Part shown: piece after piece, positions 1 to 11,400 of the stretch
Layout of the letters: every line of letters starts with the position of its first letter
How positions within the stretch are numbered: the first letter of the stretch is position 1
From: Inia geoffrensis
Taxonomy: Eukaryota; Chordata; Mammalia; Artiodactyla; Iniidae
NCBI GenBank assembly: GCA_036417435.1
Contig: CM070910.1
Coordinates: 82,816,784 to 82,880,783, forward strand
Direction: 5' to 3'
DNA length: 64,000 bases
Program-made: the position numbers and the translations under genes
Notes under the pieces: generated by a model
Seen by the model: the letters and a program-made list of their open reading frames with translations, nothing else
Database searches by the model: none
Told to the model about the DNA's origin: nothing

Positions 1-19
1 GTTAAGGTTAGGGTTAGAA
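1..19 (+). repeat. 3' end of an H-class monomer cut by the window edge
   Basis: These bases are the tail of an H monomer. They carry a TTAAGG in place of TTAGGG, which recurs at 8,388-8,400 and shows that the 8,387-bp duplication begins upstream of the window. Confidence 0.7.
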
Positions 20-187
20 AATGGAGAGGGATTAGGGTACAGGTTAGGGTACGACAATGCTTAAGGGTTAGCGTACGTTGGAGGGCACGAGTTAGTGTTT
101 GTGTCCTGGTTAAGATTAGGGCATTGGTTAGGGTAGGGCATCGGAAGTGGGTCAGGTTTATGGATGGGGCTAGGGTTAGGGTTAAGG
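20..187 (+). repeat. Monomer S, an A/B hybrid (type example)
   Basis: The 5' part matches class A (GGAGAGGG start, ACAGGTTAGGG, CAATGCTTAAGGG). The 3' part matches class B (GTGTTTGTGTCC, GCATTGGTTAGGGTAGG, CATCGGAAGTGGGTCAGG). The switch lies in the middle third of the monomer. S replaces the A-B pair at the head of every 7-mer in the left domain (20, 1188, 2363, 5385, 8407, 9575, 10750, 13772, 14946, 16121). The length stays exactly 168 bp, which fits in-register unequal exchange. Confidence 0.85.
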
Positions 188-664
188 AATGCGGAGGGAT
201 TAGGGTACAATTTAGGGTACGACAACGCTTAAGGTTTAGCGTACGTGTGAGGGCACGAGTTAGTGTTGGTGTCCTGGTTAAGATAAGGGCACGGGTGAGG
301 GTAAGGCTTCGGATGAGAGTCAGGGTTAGGATTCGGGTTAGGGTTAGGGTTAAGGAATGCAGAGGGATTAGGGTACAGCTTAGGGTGCGACAGTGCTTAA
401 GGGTTAGCGTTCGTGTGAGGGCAAGGGTTAGTGTTAGTGTCCTGGTTAAGATTAGGGCACGGGTGAGGGTAAGGCTTCAGGTGAGGGTCAGGGTTAGGAT
501 TCGGGTTAGGGTTAGGGTTAGAGAATGGGGAAGGATTAGGGTACAGTTTAGGGTACGACAACGATTAAGGGTTAGCGTACGTCTGAGGGCACAAGTTAGT
601 GTTGGTGTCCTGGTTAAGATCAGGGCACGGGTGAGAGTAAGGTTTCGGGTGAGGGTCAGGGATA

Positions 665-670
665 GAATTC
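665..670. other. EcoRI site in class E, unit-length marker
   Basis: GAATTC occurs once per intact E monomer. The first sites (665, 1833, 3008, 4855, 6030, 7877) give fragments of 1,168, 1,175, 1,847, 1,175 and 1,847 bp, matching the higher-order unit lengths. Hybrids E/H, E/G and E/F lack the site. Confidence 0.85.
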
Positions 671-691
671 GGGTTAGGGTTAGGGTTAGGG

Positions 692-857
692 AATGGGGAG
701 ATATTAGGGCACAGTTTAGCTACCACAACGCTTAAGGTTTAGCGTACGTGTGAGGTACTAGTTAGTGTTAGTGTACTGCTTACGATTAGGGCACGGGTGA
801 GGGTAAGGCCTCGGAAGAGGGTCACGTTAAGGGTTAGGGTTAGGGTTAGGTTTAGGG
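692..857 (+). repeat. F monomer with left-domain 1-bp deletion, 166-bp variant
   Basis: The F class in the left domain reads TTTAGCTACCACAAC, one base shorter than the TTTAGGGTACCACAAC of later F monomers. It is therefore 167 bp (for example 1860-2026) instead of 168. This copy is 166 bp because it also has GAGGTACTAG in place of GAGGTCACTAG. The 166-bp form recurs in the equivalent positions of the later superunits, near 9,131 and 14,508. Confidence 0.85.
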
Positions 858-1019
858 AATGGGGATTGATTAGGGTACAGGTTAGGGTACGGCAATGGCT
901 TAGGGTTGGCGTACGTTACAGGGCATGGGTTAGTGTTGATGTACTGGTTAAAATTAGGACACGGGTGAGGGTAAAGTTTCGGGTGAGTGTCATGGTTAGG
1001 TTTCGGGTTAGGGTTAGGG
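858..1019 (+). repeat. G monomer lacking one hexamer (162 bp)
   Basis: Before the next GAATGG box this G monomer has one TTAGGG fewer than usual. It also has GTTACAGGG where other G monomers have GTTAGAGGG, which removes the stop codon normally seen in the Arg-Val frame. The same two changes occur in the copy near 9,245-9,406 but not in the third superunit, whose G monomer (starting near 14,610) is 168 bp. Confidence 0.8.
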
Positions 1020-1999
1020 AATGGAGAGGGATTAGGGTACAGGTTAGGGTACCGCTGCGGTTTAGTGTTAGCGTACGTGTGAGGGCACGAGTTAGTCTTG
1101 GTGTCCGGGTTAAGATTAGGGCACGGGTGAGGGTAAGGCTTCGGGTGAGGGCCAGTGTTAGGATTCGGGTTAGGGTTAGGGTTAGGGAATGGAGAGGGAT
1201 TAGGGTACAGGTTAGGGTACGACAATGCTTAAGGGTTAGCGTACGTTGGAGGGCACGAGTTAGTGTTTGTGTCCTGGTTAAGATTAGGGCATTGGTTAGG
1301 GTAGGGCATCGGAAGTGGGTCAGGTTTATGGATGGGGCTAGGGTTAGGGTTAAGGAATGTGGAGGGATTAGGGTACAATTTAGGGTACGACAACGCTTAA
1401 GGTTTAGCGTACGTGTGAGGGCACGAGTTAGTGTTGGTGTCCTGGTTAAGATAAGGGCACGGGTGAGGGTAAGGCTTCGGATGAGAGTCAGGGTTAGGAT
1501 TCGGGTTAGTGTTAGGGTTAAGGAATGCAGAGGGATTAGGGTACAGCTTAGGGTGCGAGAGTGCTTAAGGGTTAGCGTTCGTGTGAGGGCAAGGGTTAGT
1601 GTTAGTGTCCTGGTTAAGATTAGGGCACGGGTGAGGGTAAGGCTTCAGGTGAGGGTCAGGGTTAGGATTCGGGTTAGGGTTAGGGTTAGGGAATGGGGAA
1701 GGATTAGGGTACAGCTTAGGGTACGACAACGATTAAGGGTTAGCGTACGTGTGTGGGCACAAGTTAGTGTTGGTGTCCTGGTTAAGATCAGGGCACGGGT
1801 GAGGGTAAGGTTTCGGGTGAGGGTCAGGGATAGAATTCGGGTTATGGTTAGGGTTAGGGAATGAGGAGATATTAGGGCACAGTTTAGCTACCACAACGCT
1901 TAAGGTTTAGCGTACGTGTGAGGTCACTATTTAGTGTTAGTGTACTGCTTACGATTAGGGCACGGGTGAGGGTAAGGCCTCGGAAGAGGGTCACGTTAA

Positions 2000-2026
2000 G
2001 GGTTAGGGTTAGGGTTAGGGTTAGGG
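2000..2026 (+). other. Example of a five-tract telomeric G-quadruplex motif
   Basis: Five GGG tracts separated by TTA lie at the F/G junction, the longest perfect telomere-like run in a standard unit. The same run recurs at most F/G junctions. A four-tract run is present at most D, E, G and H ends (for example 671-691). B and C ends carry TTAAGG, so their fourth tract is broken. Folding and function are inferred from the known behaviour of (GGGTTA)3GGG; nothing in the sequence shows it forms here. Confidence 0.7.
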
Positions 2027-3537
2027 AATGGGGATTGATTAGGGTACAGGTTAGGGTACGACAATGGCTTAGGGTTGGCGTACGTTAGAGGGCATGGGTT
2101 AGTGTTGATGTACTGGTTAAAATTAGGACACGGGTGAGGGTAAAGTTTCGGGTGAGTGTCATGGTTAGGTTTCAGGTTAGGGTTAGCGTTAGGGAATGGA
2201 GAGGGATTAGGGTACAGGTTAGGGTACCGCTGCGGTTTAGTGTTAGCGTACGTGTGAGGGCACGAGTTAGTCTTGGTGTCCTGGTTAAGATTAGGGCACG
2301 GGTGAGGTTAAGGCTTCGGGTGAGGGTCAGGGTTAGGATTCGGGTTAGGGTTAGGGTTAGAAAATGGAGAGGGATTAGGGTACAGGTTAGGGTACGACAA
2401 TGCTTAAGGGTTAGCGTACGTTGGAGGGCACGAGTTAGTGTTTGTATCCTGGTTAAGATTAGGGCATTGGTTAGGGTAGGGCATCGGAAGTGGGTCAGGT
2501 TTATGGATGGGGCTAGGGTTAGGGTTAAGGAATGTGGAGGGATTAGGGTACAATTTAGGGTACGACAACGCTTAAGGTTTAGCGTACGTGTGAGGGCACG
2601 AGTTAGTGTTGGTGTCCTGGTTAAGATAAGGGCACGGGTGAGGGTAAGGCTTCGGATGAGAGTCAGGGTTAGGATTCGGGTTAGGGTTAGGGTTAAGGAA
2701 TGCAGAGGGATTAGGGTACAGCTTAGGGTGCGACAGTGCTTAAGGGTTAGCATTCGTGTGAGGGCAAGGGTTAGTGTTAGTGTCCTGGTTAAGATTAGGG
2801 CACGGGTGAGGGTAAGGCTTCAGGTGAGGGTCAGGGTTAGGATTCGGGTTAGGGTTAGGGTTAGGGAATGGGGAAGGATTAGGGTACAGTTTAGGGTACG
2901 ACAACGATTAAGGGTTAGCGTACGTCTTAGGGCACAAGTTAGTGTTGGTGTCCTGGTTAAGATCAGGGCACGGGTGAGAGTAAGGTTTCGGGTGAGGGTC
3001 AGGGATAGAATTCGGGTTAGGGTTAGGGTTAGGGAATGGGGAGATATTAGGGCACAGTTTAGCTACCACAACGCTTAAGGTTTAGCGTACGTGTGAGGTC
3101 ACTAGTTAGTGTTAGTGTACTGCTTACGATTAGGGCACGGGTGAGGGTAAGGCCTCGGAAGAGGGTCACGTTAAGGGTTAGGGTTAGGGTTAGGTTTAGG
3201 GAATGGGGATTGATTAGGGTACAGGTTAGGGTACGGCAATGGCTTAGGGTTGGCGTACGTTAGAGGGCATGGGTTAGTGTTGATGTACTGGTTAAAATTA
3301 GGACACGGGTGAGGGTAAAGTTTCGGGTGAGTGTCATGGTTAGGTTTCAGGTTAGGGTTAGGGTTAGGGAATGGAGAGGGATTAGGGTACAGGTTAGGGT
3401 ACCGCTGCGGTTTAGTGTAAGCGTACGTTTGAGGGCACGAGTTAGTCTTGGTGTCCTGGTTAAGATTAGGGCACGGGTGAGGGTAAGGCTTCGGGTGAGG
3501 GTCAGGGTTAGGATTCGGGTTAGGGTTAGGGTTAGGG

Positions 3538-5384
3538 AATGGAGAGGGATTAGGGTACAGGTTAGGGTACGACAATGCTTAAGGGTTAGCGTAAGTGTGA
3601 GGGCACGATTAAGTGTTGGTGTACTGGTTAACACAACGGCACCGATGAGGGTAAGGCCTCGGAAAAGGGTCACGTTCAGGGTTTCGCTTAGGGTTAGGGT
3701 TAGGGAATGGGGAGGGATTAGGGTACAGGATAGGGTACGACAATTCTTAAGGGTTAGCGTACGTTTGAGGGCATGAGTTAGTGTTTGTGTCCTGGTTAAG
3801 ATTAGGGCATTGGTTAGGGTAGGACATCGGAAGTCGGTCAGGTTTAGGGATGGGGTTAGGGTTAGGTTTACGGAATGGGGAGGGATTAGGGTACAATTTA
3901 CGGTACGACAACGCTTAAGGTTTAGCGTACGTGTGAGGGCACGAGTTAGTGTTGGTGTCCTGGTTAAGATTAGGGCACGAGTGAGGGTAAGGCTTCGGGT
4001 GAGGGTCAGGGTTAGGATTCGGGTTAGGGTTAGGGTTAGGGAATGGAGAGGGATTAGGGTACAGGTTAGGGTACGACAATGCTTAAGGGTTAGCGTAAGT
4101 GTGAGTGCACGAGTTAGTGTTGGTGTACTGGTTAAGACAACGGCACCGATGAGGGTAAGGCCTCGGAAAAGGTTCACGTTCAGGGTTTCGCTTAGGGTTA
4201 GGGTTAGAGAATGGGGAGGGATTAGGGTACAGGATGGGGTACGACAATGCTTAAGGGTTAGCGTACGTTTGAGGGCATGAGTTAGTGTTTGTGTCCTGGT
4301 TAAGATTAGGGCATTGGTTAGGGTAGGGCATCGGAAGTGGGTCAGGTTTAGGGATGGGGTTAGGGTTAGGGTTAAGGAATGCAGAGGGATCAGGGTACAG
4401 CTTAGGGTACGACAGTGCTTAAGGCTTAGCGTACGTGTGAGGGCACGAGTTAGTGTTAGTGTCCTGGTTAAGATAAGGGCACGGGTGAGGGTAAGGCTTC
4501 GGATGAGAGTCAGGGTTAGGATTCGGGTTAGGGTTAGGGTTAAGGAATGCAGAAGGATTAGGGTACAGCTTAGGGTGCGATAGTGCTTAAGGGTTAGCGT
4601 TCGTGTGAGGGCAAGGGTTAGTGTTAGTGTCCTGGTTAAGATTAGGGCACGGGTGAGGGTAAGGCTTCAGGTGAGGGTCAGGGTTAGGATTCGGGTTAGG
4701 GTTAGGGTTAGGGAATGGGGAAGGATTAGGGTACAGCTTAGGGTACGACAACGATTAAGGGTTAGCATACGTGTGTGGGCACAAGTTAGTGTTGGTGTCC
4801 TGGTTAAGATCAGGGCACGGGTGAGGGTAAGGTTTCGGGTGAGGGTCAGGGATCGAATTCGGGTTAGGGTTAGGGTTAGGGAATGAGGAGATATTAGGGC
4901 ACAGTTTAGCTACCACAACGCTTAAGGTTTAGCGTACGTGTGAGGTCACTAGTTAGTGTTAGTGTACTGCTTACGATTAGGGCACGGGTGAGGGTAAGGC
5001 CTCGGAAGGGGGTCACGTTAAGGGTTAGGGTTAGGGTTAGGGTTAGGGAATGGGGATTGATTAGGGTACAGGTTAGGGTACGACAATGGCTTAGGGTTGG
5101 CGTACGTTAGAGGGCATGGGTTAGTGTTGATGTACTGGTTAAAATTAGGACACGGGTGAGGGTAAAGTTTCGGGTGAATGTCATGGTTAGGTTTCAGGTT
5201 AGGGTTAGGGTTAGGGAATGGAGAGGGATTAGGGTACAGGTTAGGGTACCGCTGCGGTTTAGTGTTAGCGTACGTGTGAGGGCACGAGTTAGTCTTGGTG
5301 TCCTGGTTAAGATTAGGGCACGGGTGAGGGTAAGGCTTCGGGTGAGGGTCAGGGTTAGGATTCGGGTTAGGGTTAGGGTTAGAA
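3538..5384 (+). repeat. 11-monomer unit with internal A-B-C triplication step
   Basis: The order is A (3538), B (3706), C (3874), A (4042), B (4210), then C, D, E, F, G and H. The A-B-C triplet occurs twice before the unit continues. The sixth monomer looks D-like at its start and C-like at its end (GCTTCGGATGAGAGTC). The unit recurs at 6560 and 11925, and its first five monomers recur at 17296. Confidence 0.82.
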
Positions 5385-8300
5385 AATGGAGAGGGATTAG
5401 GGTACAGGTTAGGGTACGACAATGCTTAAGGGTTAGCGTACGTTGGAGGGCACGAGTTAGTGTTTGTGTCCTGGTTAAGATTAGGGCATTGGTTAGGGTA
5501 GGGCATCGGAAGTGGGTCAGGTTTATGGATGGGGCTAGGGTTAGGGTTAAGGAATGTGGAGGGATTAGGGTACAATTTAGGGTACGACAACGCTTAAGGT
5601 TTAGCGTACGTGTGAGGGCACGAGTTAGTGTTGGTGTCCTGGTTAAGATAAGGGCACGGGTGAGGGTAAGGCTTCGGATGAGAGTCAGGGTTAGGATTCG
5701 GGTTAGGGTTAGGGTTACGGAATGCAGAGGGATTAGGGTACAGCTTAGGGTGCGACAGTGCTTAAGGGTTAGCATTCGTGTGAGGGGAAGCGTTAGTGTT
5801 AGTGTCCTGGTTAAGATTAGGGCACGGGTGAGGGTAAGGCTTCAGGTGAGGGTCAGGGTTAGGATTCGGGTTAGGGTTAGGGTTAGGGAATGGGGAAGGA
5901 TTAGGGTACAGTTTAGGGTACGACAACGATTAAGGGTTAGCGTACGTCTTAGGGCACAAGTTAGTGTTGGTGTCCTGGTTAAGATCAGGGCACGGGTGAG
6001 AGTAAGGTTTCGGGTGAGGGTCAGGGATAGAATTCGGGTTAGGGTTAGGGTTAGGGAATGCGGAGATATTAGGGCACAGTTTAGCTACCACAACGCTTAA
6101 GGTTTAGCGTACGTGTGAGGTCACTAGTTAGTGTTAGTGTACTGCTTACGATTAGGGCACGGGTGAGGGTAAGGCCTCGGAAGAGGGTCACGTTAAGGGT
6201 TAGGGTTAGGGTTAGGTTTAGGGAATGGGGATTGATTAGGGTACAGGTTAGGGTACGGCAATGGCTTAGGGTTGGCGTACGTTAGAGGGCATGGGTTAGT
6301 GTTGATGTACTGGTTAAAATTAGGACACGGGTGAGGGTAAAGTTTCGGGTGAGTGTCATGGTTAGGTTTCAGGTTAGGGTTAGGGTTAGGGAATGGAGAG
6401 GGATTAGGGTACAGGTTAGGGTACCGCTGCGGTTTAGTGTAAGCGTACGTTTGAGGGCACGAGTTAGTCTTGGTGTCCTGGTTAAGATTAGGGCACGGGT
6501 GAGGGTACGGCTTCGGGTGAGGGTCAGGGTTAGGATTCGGGTTAGGGTTAGGGTTAGGGAATGGAGAGGGATTAGGGTACAGGTTAGGGTACGACAATGC
6601 TTAAGGGTTAGCGTAAGTGTGAGGGCACGAGTTAGTGTTGGTGTACTGGTTAACACAACGGCACCGATGAGGGTAAGGCCTCGGAAAAGGGTCACGTTCA
6701 GGGTTTCGCTTAGGGTTAGGGTTAGGGAATGGGGAGGGATTAGGGTACAGGATAGGGTACGACAATTCTTAAGGGTTAGCGTACGTTTGAGGGCATGAGT
6801 TAGTGTTTGTGTCCTGGTTAAGATTAGGGCATTGGTTAGGGTAGGGCATCGGAAGTCGGTCAGGTTTAGGGATGGGGTTAGGGTTAGGTTTACGGAATGG
6901 GGAGGGATTAGGGTACAATTTACGGTACGACAACGCTTAAGGTTTAGCGTACGTGTGAGGGCACGAGTTAGTGTTGGTGTCCTGGTTAAGATTAGGGCAC
7001 GAGTGAGGGTAAGGCTTCGGGTGAGGGTCAGGGTTAGGATTCGGGTTAGGGTTAGGGTTAGGGAATGGAGAGGGATTAGGGTACAGGTTAGGGTACGACA
7101 ATGCTTAAGGGTTAGCGTAAGTGTGAGTGCACGAGTTAGTGTTGGTGTACTGGTTAAGACAACGGCACCGATGAGGGTAAGGCCTCGGAAAAGGTTCACG
7201 TTCAGGGTTTCGCTTAGGGTTAGGGTTAGAGAATGGGGAGGGATTAGGGTACAGGATGGGGTACGACAATGCTTAAGGGTTAGCGTACGTTTGAGGGCAT
7301 GAGTTAGTGTTTGTGTCCTGGTTAAGATTAGGGCATTGGTTAGGGTAGGGCATCGGAAGTGGGTCAGGTTTAGGGATGGGGTTAGGGTTAGGGTTAAGGA
7401 ATGCAGAGGGATTAGGGTACAGCTTAGGGTACGACAGTGCTTAAGGTTTAGCGTACGTGTGAGGGCACGATTTAGTGTTAGTGTCCTGGTTAAGATAAGG
7501 GCACGGGTGAGGGTAAGGCTTCGGATGAGAGTCAGGGTTAGGATTCGGGTTAGGGTTAGGGTTAAGGAATGCAGAAGGATTAGGGTACAGCTTAGGGTGC
7601 GACAGTGCTTAAGGGTTAGCGTTCGTGTGAGGGCAAGGGTTAGTGTTAGTGTCCTGGTTAAGATTAGGGCACGGGTGAGGGTAAGGCTTCAGGTGAGGGT
7701 CAGGGTTAGGATTCGGGTTAGGGTTAGGGTTAGGGAATGGGGAAGGATTAGGGTACAGCTTAGGGTACGACAACGATTAAGGGTTAGCATACGTGTGTGG
7801 GCACAAGTTAGTGTTGGTGTCCTGGTTAAGATCAGGGCACGGGTGAGGGTAAGGTTTCGGGTGAGGGTCAGGGATAGAATTCGGGTTAGGATTAGGGTTA
7901 GGGAATGAGGAGATATTAGGGCACAGTTTAGCTACCACAACGCTTAAGGTTTAGCGTACGTGTGAGGTCACTAGTTAGTGTTAGTGTACTGCTTACGATT
8001 AGGGCACGGGTGAGGGTAAGGCCTCGGAAGGGGGTCACGTTAAGGGTTAGGGTTAGGGTTAGGGTTAGGGAATGGGGATTGATTAGGGTACAGGTTAGGG
8101 TACGACAATGGCTTAGGGTTGGCGTACGTTAGAGGGCATGGGTTAGTGTTGATGTACTGGTTAAAATTAGGACACGGGTGAGGGTAAAGTTTCGGGTGAA
8201 TGTCATGGTTAGGTTTCAGGTTAGGGTTAGGGTTAGGGAATGGAGAGGGATTAGGGTACAGGTTAGGGTACCGCTGCGGTTTAGTGTTAGCGTACGTGTG

Positions 8301-8406
8301 AGGGCACGAGTTAGTCTTGGTGTCCTGGTTAAGATTAGGGCACGGGTGAGGGTAAGGCTTCGGGTGAGGGTCAGGGTTAGGATTCGGGTTAAGGTTAGGG
8401 TTAGAA
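5385..8406 (+). repeat. 3,022-bp tandem copy of 2363-5384
   Basis: It consists of a 7-mer (5385-6559, 1,175 bp) and an 11-mer (6560-8406, 1,847 bp) in the same order as 2363-5384, at an offset of 3,022 bp. Both 7-mers share the rare TACGTCTTAGGG variant in monomer E and the CATTCGTGTGAG variant in monomer D. A few private changes separate the copies, such as GGTTACGGAATG near 5,713 and GGGGAAGCGTTAG near 5,783. Confidence 0.88.
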
Positions 8407-11400
8407 AATGGAGAGGGATTAGGGTACAGGTTAGGGTACGACAATGCTTAAGGGTTAGCGTACGTTGGAGGGCACGAGTTAGTGTTTGTGTCCTGGTTAA
8501 GATTAGGGCATTGGTTAGGGTAGGGCATCGGAAGTGGGTCAGGTTTATGGATGGGGCTAGGGTTAGGGTTAAGGAATGCGGAGGGATTAGGGTACAATTT
8601 AGGGTACGACAACGCTTAAGGTTTAGCGTACGTGTGAGGGCACGAGTTAGTGTTGGTGTCCTGGTTAAGATAAGGGCACGGGTGAGGGTAAGGCTTCGGA
8701 TGAGAGTCAGGGTTAGGATTCGGGTTAGGGTTAGGGTTAAGGAATGCAGAGGGATTAGGGTACAGCTTAGGGTGCGACAGTGCTTAAGGGTTAGCGTTCG
8801 TGTGAGGGCAAGGGTTAGTGTTAGTGTCCTGGTTAAGATTAGGGCACGGGTGAGGGTAAGGCTTCAGGTGAGGGTCAGGGTTAGGATTCGGGTTAGGGTT
8901 AGGGTTAGAGAATGGGGAAGGATTAGGGTACAGTTTAGGGTACGACAACGATTAAGGGTTAGCGTACGTCTGAGGGCACAAGTTAGTGTTGGTGTCCTGG
9001 TTAAGATCAGGGCACGGGTGAGAGTAAGGTTTCGGGTGAGGGTCAGGGATAGAATTCGGGTTAGGGTTAGGGTTAGGGAATGGGGAGATATTAGGGCACA
9101 GTTTAGCTACCACAACGCTTAAGGTTTAGCGTACGTGTGAGGTACTAGTTAGTGTTAGTGTACTGCTTACGATTAGGGCACGGGTGAGGGTAAGGCCTCG
9201 GAAGAGGGTCACGTTAAGGGTTAGGGTTAGGGTTAGGTTTAGGGAATGGGGATTGATTAGGGTACAGGTTAGGGTACGGCAATGGCTTAGGGTTGGCGTA
9301 CGTTACAGGGCATGGGTTAGTGTTGATGTACTGGTTAAAATTAGGACACGGGTGAGGGTAAAGTTTCGGGTGAGTGTCATGGTTAGGTTTCGGGTTAGGG
9401 TTAGGGAATGGAGAGGGATTAGGGTACAGGTTAGGGTACCGCTGCGGTTTAGTGTTAGCGTACGTGTGAGGGCACGAGTTAGTCTTGGTGTCCGGGTTAA
9501 GATTAGGGCACGGGTGAGGGTAAGGCTTCGGGTGAGGGCCAGTGTTAGGATTCGGGTTAGGGTTAGGGTTAGGGAATGGAGAGGGATTAGGGTACAGGTT
9601 AGGGTACGACAATGCTTAAGGGTTAGCGTACGTTGGAGGGCACGAGTTAGTGTTTGTGTCCTGGTTAAGATTAGGGCATTGGTTAGGGTAGGGCATCGGA
9701 AGTGGGTCAGGTTTATGGATGGGGCTAGGGTTAGGGTTAAGGAATGTGGAGGGATTAGGGTACAATTTAGGGTACGACAACGCTTAAGGTTTAGCGTACG
9801 TGTGAGGGCACGAGTTAGTGTTGGTGTCCTGGTTAAGATAAGGGCACGGGTGAGGGTAAGGCTTCGGATGAGAGTCAGGGTTAGGATTCGGGTTAGGGTT
9901 AGGGTTAAGGAATGCAGAGGGATTAGGGTACAGCTTAGGGTGCGAGAGTGCTTAAGGGTTAGCGTTCGTGTGAGGGCAAGGGTTAGTGTTAGTGTCCTGG
10001 TTAAGATTAGGGCACGGGTGAGGGTAAGGCTTCAGGTGAGGGTCAGGGTTAGGATTCGGGTTAGGGTTAGGGTTAGGGAATGGGGAAGGATTAGGGTACA
10101 GCTTAGGGTACGACAACGATTAAGGGTTAGCGTACGTGTGTGGGCACAAGTTAGTGTTGGTGTCCTGGTTAAGATCAGGGCACGGGTGAGGGTAAGGTTT
10201 CGGGTGAGGGTCAGGGATAGAATTCGGGTTATGGTTAGGGTTAGGGAATGAGGAGATATTAGGGCACAGTTTAGCTACCACAACGCTTAAGGTTTAGCGT
10301 ACGTGTGAGGTCACTATTTAGTGTTAGTGTACTGCTTACGATTAGGGCACGGGTGAGGGTAAGGCCTCGGAAGAGGGTCACGTTAAGGGTTAGGGTTAGG
10401 GTTAGGGTTAGGGAATGGGGATTGATTAGGGTACAGGTTAGGGTACGACAATGGCTTAGGGTTGGCGTACGTTAGAGGGCATGGGTTAGTGTTGATGTAC
10501 TGGTTAAAATTAGGACACGGGTGAGGGTAAAGTTTCGGGTGAGTGTCATGGTTAGGTTTCAGGTTAGGGTTAGCGTTAGGGAATGGAGAGGGATTAGGGT
10601 ACAGGTTAGGGTACCGCTGCGGTTTAGTGTTAGCGTACGTGTGAGGGCACGAGTTAGTCTTGGTGTCCTGGTTAAGATTAGGGCACGGGTGAGGTTAAGG
10701 CTTCGGGTGAGGGTCAGGGTTAGGATTCGGGTTAGGGTTAGGGTTAGAAAATGGAGAGGGATTAGGGTACAGGTTAGGGTACGACAATGCTTAAGGGTTA
10801 GCGTACGTTGGAGGGCACGAGTTAGTGTTTGTATCCTGGTTAAGATTAGGGCATTGGTTAGGGTAGGGCATCGGAAGTGGGTCAGGTTTATGGATGGGGC
10901 TAGGGTTAGGGTTAAGGAATGTGGAGGGATTAGGGTACAATTTAGGGTACGACAACGCTTAAGGTTTAGCGTACGTGTGAGGGCACGAGTTAGTGTTGGT
11001 GTCCTGGTTAAGATAAGGGCACGGGTGAGGGTAAGGCTTCGGATGAGAGTCAGGGTTAGGATTCGGGTTAGGGTTAGGGTTAAGGAATGCAGAGGGATTA
11101 GGGTACAGCTTAGGGTGCGACAGTGCTTAAGGGTTAGCATTCGTGTGAGGGCAAGGGTTAGTGTTAGTGTCCTGGTTAAGATTAGGGCACGGGTGAGGGT
11201 AAGGCTTCAGGTGAGGGTCAGGGTTAGGATTCGGGTTAGGGTTAGGGTTAGGGAATGGGGAAGGATTAGGGTACAGTTTAGGGTACGACAACGATTAAGG
11301 GTTAGCGTACGTCTTAGGGCACAAGTTAGTGTTGGTGTCCTGGTTAAGATCAGGGCACGGGTGAGAGTAAGGTTTCGGGTGAGGGTCAGGGATAGAATTC

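Larger units (their letters stand above)
20..5384 (+). repeat. Left-domain superunit, copy 1 (5,365 bp, 32 monomers)
   Basis: It contains four higher-order units: 7-mers at 20-1187 (1,168 bp), 1188-2362 (1,175 bp) and 2363-3537 (1,175 bp), and an 11-mer at 3538-5384 (1,847 bp). The 7-mers run S-C-D-E-F-G-H, where S is an A/B hybrid. The 11-mer runs A-B-C-A-B-C-D-E-F-G-H. The 1,168-bp unit is short because its F monomer is 166 bp and its G monomer lacks one hexamer (162 bp). EcoRI sites inside the E monomers at 665, 1833, 3008 and 4855 reproduce the spacings 1,168, 1,175 and 1,847. Confidence 0.9.

Noticed and set aside
20..187. An 84-bp half-monomer period
   Set aside because: The two halves share only telomeric hexamer resemblance such as TGAGGG and CACGGG. 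I could not align them beyond what two random telomere-like stretches would give.
3171..3575. Repeated 134-codon minus-strand frames rich in Pro-Asn, one per unit
   Set aside because: They span G and H monomers of nearly every unit and arise from CCTAAC. They recur only because the satellite recurs.
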